Below are positions 28,554 through 34,522 of a stretch of DNA of 34,522 bases, in pieces. Location: positions 1-34,522 of the forward strand of contig CAILQO010000047.1 of the NCBI GenBank assembly GCA_903836285.1. The letters run 5' to 3'. Position 1 is the first letter of the stretch. Each line of letters begins with the position of its first letter. The DNA comes from an uncultured Chloroflexota bacterium. GTDB taxonomy: Bacteria > Chloroflexota > UBA11872 > UBA12225. A program made the translations under genes and the position numbers. A model generated the notes under the pieces. That model was not told where the DNA came from and searched no databases. It worked only from the letters and a program-made list of their open reading frames with translations.

Positions 28554-29627
28554 ATGGCGATGCCCGGGCATGCGCCCACGCCACTGTCGGTTGCCCTCAT
28601 CGGTACCGGAGGAATCGCCCACGCCCATGCACGGGCCTGTCGTGAGGTCGACGGCGTCGAACTTGTCGCTGCAGTCGATGTCTCGCGTGACGCATTGGAG
28701 CGCTTCGGAGACGCATGGAACGTGCCCCCGACGGCACGCTTTTGCGACGTGGGGGCCATGGCGGATGCGTCCCGCCCCGACATCGCCATCATCGCGACAT
28801 GGGGAATCGCGCACGCATCGACTGGCATCGCACTCGCCCGCAGCGGCAAGGTCCGCGCCATCCTCTGCGAGAAGCCGTTCACGATGGACGCCGCCGAGGC
28901 AGTCGCGCTCGTCGATGCATGCCGTGGATCGCACGTCCTCATTGCCGAGGCCTTCAAGTTTCGCCACCACCCCGCCCACCTCGCGATGCGGGCTCGGGTC
29001 GATGCCGGGGTGATCGGAGAGGTGCGCACAATCCGCAATGCCTTCTGCCAGAGTATCGACGCCGCCCAGAGGCACCCCGACGCTAACTGGAGATGGGATC
29101 GCGCGCGTGGCGGCGGGAGCATCTACGACCTTGCGTGCTACGGCATCCACCAGGCGAGGTTCGTTGCCCGAGCAGAGCCGTTGCGCGTCCATGCGACAGG
29201 TCGCCGTGCGATGGCAGGCCCGGGAGGTGAGCACCGGACGGTGGACGTCGGTGCCACGATCTCGCTGGAGTTTCCGGGTGACGTCCTCGCAACCGTGGTC
29301 GTCGCACACGACTCGTGGCACGCGCACGATGCCGAGGTCGGTGGCACGCATGGCACCTTGCGCCTCGAAAACCCGTGGAACAACGAGGATCGCGAAGTCG
29401 TTCTCGTCGAACGGACGCGTGGTGCCGAAACCCGCACGACCTTTGCCCCGACCTTCCAGTTCGCCGACCAGTTGCGTCACCTTGCGGAATGCCTTCGGCA
29501 CGGCACGGCCCACCGGATCCCACCGGAGGACAGCATCGCCCAAATGCGCGTAATCGATGCGACGTTTGCCTCGATGGCAACACGCTTGCCGGTTGACGTC
29601 GAACCGAGTGGGGGTGACTGGCGGTGA
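28554..29627 (+). CDS. Gfo/Idh/MocA family oxidoreductase (third of four)
   Basis: This is an NAD(P)-dependent dehydrogenase of 357 residues. The Rossmann motif is VALIGTGGIAHAHARA, the EKP motif is ILCEKPFTMDAAEA, and GGGSIYDLACYGIHQARF holds the Asp/His pair. QSIDAAQRHPDANWRW resembles the D-xylose/trans-dihydrodiol dehydrogenase branch of the family (compare FRFHP at the same place). The ATG at 28554 lies two bases after the VOC stop; ATG at 28560 is an alternative. It overlaps the next gene by four bases. Confidence 0.92.
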   Translation: MAMPGHAPTPLSVALIGTGGIAHAHARACREVDGVELVAAVDVSRDALERFGDAWNVPPTARFCDVGAMADASRPDIAIIATWGIAHASTGIALARSGKVRAILCEKPFTMDAAEAVALVDACRGSHVLIAEAFKFRHHPAHLAMRARVDAGVIGEVRTIRNAFCQSIDAAQRHPDANWRWDRARGGGSIYDLACYGIHQARFVARAEPLRVHATGRRAMAGPGGEHRTVDVGATISLEFPGDVLATVVVAHDSWHAHDAEVGGTHGTLRLENPWNNEDREVVLVERTRGAETRTTFAPTFQFADQLRHLAECLRHGTAHRIPPEDSIAQMRVIDATFASMATRLPVDVEPSGGDWR

Positions 29628-30328
29628 CCGGCACGAGCGACCGCGCACGCCCCACCCCACTAATCGCCCGCGAAGCTGAGGATGGTTCGCCGGTGCCCGT
29701 CGGCGAGGCCCACACGGTGTCCGCCGACGACTCGATCGACTTCGGGCGCCTGAAGGCGAGCATGCCGGCCATCGCGACTGACGTTGCGATGGGGGTCCTC
29801 TTCTTCGCAACTGCCCGGCTGATTGACCTACGGACCGCCGCGATTGTGTCGGCCGCGGTTGGCCTATGCCTTTACCCCCTGCAGTGGCTGATCCGTCGCA
29901 TGCTCGGGCGGGAGCTGAACCTGCTCGGTGGCATGGCCCTGTTCGGAATCTCCATGTTGGTGCTGTCGGCCGGGTTCTCGTGGTGGGTTGAATCCGACCT
30001 CGCGATCCAGTTGAAGGGAACCGTGATCGGTGGTGCGGTCGCTATCGCGTACGCGGTCGACGCGCTCTTCGGTGGGAGATGGCTTGGGCGCCGGCTCACC
30101 ATGTATCTCGCGTACAACGACCTTGACGAGCGACGCCTCGCGGCCGGCATGTTCGGCGTCGGCGCCGCGCTTGCGGGCCTCAACACGGTCTTCGTGATCG
30201 GTGCGTCGCGTGAGACGTGGCTGATGTACACCGCTTGGGGTGACACCGTTGCGAGCATGGCCCTCGCTGGCATTGCGGTCCAACGTGCCCGCCGCGGGAC
30301 CGCGGCTGAACGGCCGTCCCCTGCGTAG
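29624..30328 (+). CDS. YciB/IspZ-like inner membrane protein
   Basis: Predicted membrane protein of 234 residues with about five to six helices. From residue 47 the order of helices and short loops (RTAAIVSAAVGLCLYPLQWL, then KGTVIGGAVAIAYAVDALFG, then a final helix pair with NTVFVIGASRETWLMYTAWG) follows YciB/septation protein A, where one finds KPT...W...FG and a late N...W...KVFG. That family affects envelope synthesis and septation in proteobacteria. The N-terminal 45 residues are polar and extra. The GTG start overlaps the preceding stop by four bases. Similarity is by eye only; a plain unknown membrane protein is the alternative. Confidence 0.6.
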   Translation: MTGTSDRARPTPLIAREAEDGSPVPVGEAHTVSADDSIDFGRLKASMPAIATDVAMGVLFFATARLIDLRTAAIVSAAVGLCLYPLQWLIRRMLGRELNLLGGMALFGISMLVLSAGFSWWVESDLAIQLKGTVIGGAVAIAYAVDALFGGRWLGRRLTMYLAYNDLDERRLAAGMFGVGAALAGLNTVFVIGASRETWLMYTAWGDTVASMALAGIAVQRARRGTAAERPSPA

Positions 30329-30372
30329 TTGTCCGTGCGCCGGCGCGCACGCTGTGGCGGAGCAGAGCGCAC

Positions 30373-31506
30373 ATGGACGAACCAGACGGGCCACATCTCG
30401 CGCGTGACCTGCCGGACCTCAAGGTCGCGATCATCGGCCATACCGGACGTGGCAATTACGGACATTGGCTTGACGAGGCCTTCGACGGGGTCGTCGGCAC
30501 GCAGGTTGTTGCCGTGGCCGACCCGGATGATGCGGGACGGGCGAGGGTCCTTGCGAAGACCGGTGCGTCGCGTGGGTACGCCGACTACCGGGAACTGCTC
30601 GACCGTGAACGGCCGGACATTGCCGTCGTGGCGTCGCGCGAGATTGGTGACCACCATCGGGTCGTGCTTGAGGTCGCCGCGCGAGGCAGCCACGTCTACC
30701 TCGAGAAGCCTGTCGCGGCGTCACCGGCCGAGGTCGACGAGATGGTCGCCGCGTGCGACGCGGCCGGTCGTCATTTGGTGGTGGCGCACCCGTGGCGGGG
30801 GCATCGAGCCATTCAAGAGGTTGCACTCCCCGCGCTGCGGTCTGGGTTGATCGGCGAGCCACGCGTGGGCCGGGTATTCGGCATGGGGGGACGTCACGGG
30901 GGGAACGAACTGTTCATCGACCTCGCCCCGCACTTCTTCGACCTGTTGTGGCAGCTCGCAGGTGATCCGCTGTGGTGCCAGGCTCACGTGACTGAGCATG
31001 GACGCACGAGCACGGTCGCAGACCTACGGCGAGGTGATGAGGGCATGGGCCTCGTTGCCGGTGATGGCATCACGGCCTACTACGCGTGGGATCGCTTCAC
31101 CGCGCATGTCGAGTCCTATCGCGGCGACGGGCGAGAGGTGCCCTATCGCGTGGACATCCACGGCACCGAAGGCACGATGTCGCTGCCCGGCCCGATGAGT
31201 GCCGGTCCGGATGTTTGGGTGCATCCGTTGGTTAATCCGCCACTCAGGGGTGACGACCGGTGGCGGTCCCTCGTCGATGACGACGGGCTCAGCGGCGACC
31301 GCAAGTGGGTGCGGGCGCATCATCGGATGGCCGCGGCGATGGCGCGCCTGATCCGCGGTGATGCCCCGGGGCTTGATCTGGTCACCGGTCGACACGCCGG
31401 GCGGTTGCTCGAGATGGCGTATTTGGCGCACGCCTCACATGTGGAAGGCCGGCGCGTCGACTTTCCGCTCCCGACCCGCCACAACCCATACAACGCGTGG
31501 CGGTGA
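30373..31506 (+). CDS. Gfo/Idh/MocA family oxidoreductase with an altered cofactor loop (fourth of four)
   Basis: The dehydrogenase has 377 residues. Instead of the usual GxGxxG/A it opens with VAIIGHTGRGNYGHWLD, a variant seen in a subfamily I associate with Planctomycetes-like sugar loci. The rest is conventional: HVYLEKPVAASPAEVDEM carries the catalytic Lys, and FIDLAPHFFDLLWQLAG the Asp/His pair. The C-terminal part ends PTRHNPYNAW. The start ATG has GGAG 11 bases upstream. It is convergent with nifJ across a 67-base gap containing a hairpin. Sugar or inositol substrate is inferred. Confidence 0.9.
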   Translation: MDEPDGPHLARDLPDLKVAIIGHTGRGNYGHWLDEAFDGVVGTQVVAVADPDDAGRARVLAKTGASRGYADYRELLDRERPDIAVVASREIGDHHRVVLEVAARGSHVYLEKPVAASPAEVDEMVAACDAAGRHLVVAHPWRGHRAIQEVALPALRSGLIGEPRVGRVFGMGGRHGGNELFIDLAPHFFDLLWQLAGDPLWCQAHVTEHGRTSTVADLRRGDEGMGLVAGDGITAYYAWDRFTAHVESYRGDGREVPYRVDIHGTEGTMSLPGPMSAGPDVWVHPLVNPPLRGDDRWRSLVDDDGLSGDRKWVRAHHRMAAAMARLIRGDAPGLDLVTGRHAGRLLEMAYLAHASHVEGRRVDFPLPTRHNPYNAWR

Positions 31507-31525
31507 GGTTGCTGCGACCGCCGGG

Positions 31526-31567
31526 TGCCAATCCCCATCCCCACTGACGCGGGAGAGGGGCTTGGCA
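31526..31567. terminator. Hairpin between convergent dehydrogenase gene and nifJ
   Basis: TGCCAA-T-CCCC (31526-31536) pairs with GGGG-C-TTGGCA (31557-31567), ten pairs with one mismatch, with a 20-base loop. It fills most of the 67-base gap. It lacks a U-tract, like the other convergent-junction hairpins here. Confidence 0.5.
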
Positions 31568-31573
31568 TCGACC

Positions 31574-34522
31574 CTAAGCGAGGCGCCACCCCTTAGAGAG
31601 TTGTTCGTACAGGTTCCACCGGGCGTTCACGTCGTGGCGGACGTTTGCCAACACCGACCCCTCCGCAGGCGCTGCCTCACCGGTGGCCTTCGACTGGTCG
31701 TTCACCACCTTGAACCGGCCCTCCGACGCAAGGTATTCGTCGATGGGGATGGTTGGTGCCTTTGAGTCGAGGCTAAACGGGTTCTCGCCCTTGGATGCCT
31801 TCGCCGGGTTGTAGCGGAACAACGGCCAGTACCCGCTGTTGACCGCCGCCTTCTGGTGGTCAAGACCTTCGCTCAACTCGTACCCGTGCGCAATGCAATG
31901 GCTGAACGCGATGATGAGCGACGGGCCGTCGAACGCCTCCGCCTCCTGCAGCGCACGCACGGTGTGCGCATCGCTACTGCCCATGGCAATCTGGGCGACG
32001 TAGACGTTGCCGTACGTCATCGCGAGGAGTCCGAGGTCCTTCTTGGCACGGGGTTTGCCGCCACTCGCGAACTTGGCCGTGGCGCCACGAGGAGTCGCCT
32101 TGGATTGTTGCCCACCCGTGTTGGAATAGACCTCCGTGTCAAGCACGAGGATGTTGACGTTCTGCCCGGACGCCAAGACGTGGTCGAGGCCGCCGTAGCC
32201 GATGTCGTATGCCCATCCGTCGCCACCGACAAGCCAGACGGAGCGATGGATCGCTGACTCGATGACCGATTCGAGTTCGAGTGCGAGTGGCGTCCCAAGC
32301 TTCCTGATGCGCGGCAGGATGGCGTTCACCCGGGCGCGTTGTGCGGTGATTCCGGCTTCGGTCTTCTGATTCGCGTGCAGAATTTCGCCGAGTGGGTCCG
32401 CAAGCGATGGTTCCTCGGCGATCATCTTCTCGATGAGGTCGAGCGCGTAGTCGTTGCGGGCGTCGAGGGCGACGCGAATGCCGAGGCCGAACTCCGCGTT
32501 GTCCTCGAAGAGTGAGTTCGCCCAAGCCGGGCCAAGCCCGTCCTTTGTCTTCGTCCATGGGGTCGTCGGTAGGTTGCCACCGAAGATCGACGAGCAACCG
32601 GTCGCGTTCGCCACGACCAGATGGTCGCCGTACAACTGAGTCAAGAGGCGGATGTACGGCGTCTCACCACACCCGGCGCACGCACCCGAGAACTCGAAGA
32701 GCGGTTGCGCGAGGGCGGCGTCCTTAACGGTGGCGAGGTTGAGCGCCGACCGGTCGACCTCAGGCAGGTTGTGGAAGAACTCCCAGTTGATGCGTTCCTG
32801 CGCAACTCGGGGCGCTTGCGGGAGCATCATCAGGGCGCGATGACTCGGATCTGCCTTGGATACCGCCGGGCAGACCTCGTGGCACAACGTGCATCCGGTG
32901 CAGTCTTCGGTCGCGACTTGTAGCGTGAACCGCTGATCGGGGAACTGGCGCCACTTCGCCGGGGCCGAGAGGTACCCGATCGGTGCGTCGATGAGGGCGT
33001 CGGCGCTGACGACCTTTTCACGGATGGCGGCGTGTGGGCATACGATCACGCACTTGCCGCACTGAATGCACAGGTCGTTGTCCCACGTGGGGATCTCAAG
33101 GGCGAGGTTGCGCTTCTCCCACTGGGCGGTGCCGGTCTCGAAGCGCCCGTCCGCTGGCATGGCACTCACCGGCAGGTCTTCGCCGCGCCCGGCGATAAGC
33201 ATGGCGGTCATGTAATCCGGTGTGATGATCCCGTTGCCTGTTGGGAGCGGCGGCCAGACGATCCGGTCCTCGCCGAGGTCCGGCATCGCGGGCACGGTTA
33301 CTTCATGCATGTGCGCGAGTGCTTGATCGACGGCATTGAAGTTCTGCTGCACCACGCGTTCGCCGCGCTTGCCGTAGGTCTTGCGAATCGCCTTCTTGAT
33401 CGACTCGATCGCCTCCTCACGCGGGAGGATGCCCGACAGGGCGAAGAAGCAAGCCTGCATGACGGTGTTGACGCGACGCCCCATTCCGGAGGCGTGCGCC
33501 ACGCCGTCGCCGTCGATCACGAAGAAGCGCAACTGACGCTTGACGATCTCGTGGCGGATCGCGTGGGGGATACGGTCCCACACGTCTTCCGGCCCGTGCG
33601 GGCTATTGAGGAGGAAGGTTGCCCCATGCGCGGCGAATTCGAGGACGTCGAGGCGCTCAAGCAACGCGAACTGGTGACAGGCGACGAACCCCGCCTCGCG
33701 GATGAGGTACGGCGCCCGAATCTCGTCCGGCCCGAACCGCAAGTGCGAGATGGTGATCGACCCGGCCTTCTTGGAGTCGTAGACGAAGTACCCCTGTGCG
33801 TGCAGGTCGGTCTCGTCGCCGATGATCTTGATCGAGTTTTTGTTGGCGCCGACGGTGCCGTCCGAGCCAACGCCATAAAACATCGACCGATTCGTGCCGG
33901 CGGGTTCGATGTCGTACTCGTGATCCCATGGCAGGCTTAGGCCCGTGACGTCGTCGTGGATGCCTACGGTGAAGTGGGCCGGCGCCGCGGGGCGCGCGAG
34001 GGCGTCGAACACGGCTTTTGCCATGCCCGGAGTGAACTCTTTGGAGGCGAGGCCGTAGCGCCCGCCGATCACCCGAGGCAAGGTCGCGAAGTGCGCCGTG
34101 CCGCTGTGCCACGCTTCGGAAATCGCCGTGACGATGTCGAGGTAAAGCGGTTCGCCGATGGCGCCCGCCTCTTTCGTCCGGTCGAGAACGGCGATTCGCT
34201 GGACGGTCGACGGCAAGGTCTTGATAAACGATTCGACGGCGAACGGCCGATAGAGGTGGACGGTCAGGACGCCAACCATGCGACCTTCACGCTCGCGAAG
34301 GGACTGTGCCGTCGCCGCGGCGGTCGTGGCGCCACTGCCCATCGCGATGATCACGTCGGTGGCGTCTGGCGCTCCCTCGTACGTGAAGGGGTGGTAGCGA
34401 CGTCCCGTCAACTCGGCGAAGCGATCCATTGCGTCTTTGACGATGCCCGGCGCGGCGAGGTAATACGGGTTGCCCGCCTCGCGCGCTTGGAAGAAGACAT
34501 CCGGGTTCTGCGCGGAACCGGC
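31574..34522 (-). CDS. nifJ: Pyruvate:ferredoxin (flavodoxin) oxidoreductase, N-terminus cut by window edge
   Basis: It converts pyruvate and CoA to acetyl-CoA and CO2, passing electrons to ferredoxin. About 982 of an expected 1170-1200 residues are in the window; the frame is open beyond the track Met at 34429 (GSAQNPDVFFQAREA lies upstream of it), so that Met is internal. Visible domains in order are the end of domain I, domain II (DVIIAMGSGATT), domain III (gamma-like), a two-cluster ferredoxin domain (CIQCGKCVIVCPHAAIR and CTGCTLCHEVCPA), and the thiamine-diphosphate domain (ACAGCGETPYIRLL, GGDGWAYDIGYGG, EVYSNTGGQQSKAT). Cys of SHCIAHG should bind the proximal cluster. This is the single-chain form found in anaerobes but also in facultative and CO2-fixing bacteria. 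Confidence 0.97.
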   Translation of the reverse strand, partial: AGSAQNPDVFFQAREAGNPYYLAAPGIVKDAMDRFAELTGRRYHPFTYEGAPDATDVIIAMGSGATTAAATAQSLREREGRMVGVLTVHLYRPFAVESFIKTLPSTVQRIAVLDRTKEAGAIGEPLYLDIVTAISEAWHSGTAHFATLPRVIGGRYGLASKEFTPGMAKAVFDALARPAAPAHFTVGIHDDVTGLSLPWDHEYDIEPAGTNRSMFYGVGSDGTVGANKNSIKIIGDETDLHAQGYFVYDSKKAGSITISHLRFGPDEIRAPYLIREAGFVACHQFALLERLDVLEFAAHGATFLLNSPHGPEDVWDRIPHAIRHEIVKRQLRFFVIDGDGVAHASGMGRRVNTVMQACFFALSGILPREEAIESIKKAIRKTYGKRGERVVQQNFNAVDQALAHMHEVTVPAMPDLGEDRIVWPPLPTGNGIITPDYMTAMLIAGRGEDLPVSAMPADGRFETGTAQWEKRNLALEIPTWDNDLCIQCGKCVIVCPHAAIREKVVSADALIDAPIGYLSAPAKWRQFPDQRFTLQVATEDCTGCTLCHEVCPAVSKADPSHRALMMLPQAPRVAQERINWEFFHNLPEVDRSALNLATVKDAALAQPLFEFSGACAGCGETPYIRLLTQLYGDHLVVANATGCSSIFGGNLPTTPWTKTKDGLGPAWANSLFEDNAEFGLGIRVALDARNDYALDLIEKMIAEEPSLADPLGEILHANQKTEAGITAQRARVNAILPRIRKLGTPLALELESVIESAIHRSVWLVGGDGWAYDIGYGGLDHVLASGQNVNILVLDTEVYSNTGGQQSKATPRGATAKFASGGKPRAKKDLGLLAMTYGNVYVAQIAMGSSDAHTVRALQEAEAFDGPSLIIAFSHCIAHGYELSEGLDHQKAAVNSGYWPLFRYNPAKASKGENPFSLDSKAPTIPIDEYLASEGRFKVVNDQSKATGEAAPAEGSVLANVRHDVNARWNLYEQLSKGWRLA

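Overview
The window is about 34.5 kb of very GC-rich bacterial chromosome with densely packed genes, short gaps and frequent GTG/TTG starts. I see no rRNA, tRNA, IS element, phage gene or CRISPR array. The mix suggests a member of the Chloroflexota (Thermomicrobia-like), with an actinobacterial lineage as second choice. The hints are binding proteins with Ala/Pro/Thr-rich linkers after a Tat-type signal, a zinc-ribbon S18 with a long basic tail, an actinobacterial-type MutY C-terminus, a GSI-alpha type glutamine synthetase and an all-in-one pyruvate:ferredoxin oxidoreductase. This placement is inference from protein style only.

Region 1 (1-8.7 kb) is housekeeping. A truncated mutY reads leftward. 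tgt, a PucR-type regulator and glnA read rightward, with tgt and the regulator overlapping. Then comes the classical rpsF-ssb-rpsR operon, behind an extended -10 promoter and a leader that can fold as a three-way junction, followed by a membrane-anchored parvulin-type foldase.

Region 2 (8.9-17.0 kb) is a leftward unit encoding a complete Dpp/Opp-type ABC importer: binding protein, two permeases and two ATPases. A secreted GH3 beta-N-acetylhexosaminidase lies downstream on the same strand. A large hairpin sits between the binding-protein gene and the first permease gene; it implies that the permease starts later than the ORF track shows.

Region 3 (17.2-31.5 kb) is an accessory catabolic island. 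It holds four Gfo/Idh/MocA oxidoreductases, a xylose-isomerase-like TIM-barrel protein, a DUF6807 (misnamed PmoA) protein, an SDR dehydrogenase, a Tat lipoprotein sugar-binding protein without permeases, an aldo/keto reductase, a PHP-domain metallohydrolase, a VOC-family protein, a DUF3052-like protein, a zinc-ribbon membrane protein and a YciB/IspZ-like membrane protein. Together they look like oxidation, epimerisation and uptake of sugars, inositols or glycosides. The substrate cannot be read from the sequence.

Region 4 (31.6-34.5 kb) is the C-terminal five-sixths of nifJ, leftward and running off the window end.

A recurring theme is GC-rich hairpins without U-tracts in gene junctions, both between convergent genes and inside operons. 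No stretch over 300 bases lacks a gene; the longest gaps (about 190-205 bases, at 5575-5764, 8719-8908, 17014-17214, 20493-20697 and 22595-22792) are promoter/leader or terminator regions. I did not find a clearly new defence or mobile system; the most promising novelty is the Gfo/Idh/MocA-DUF6807 island and the RNA structures.
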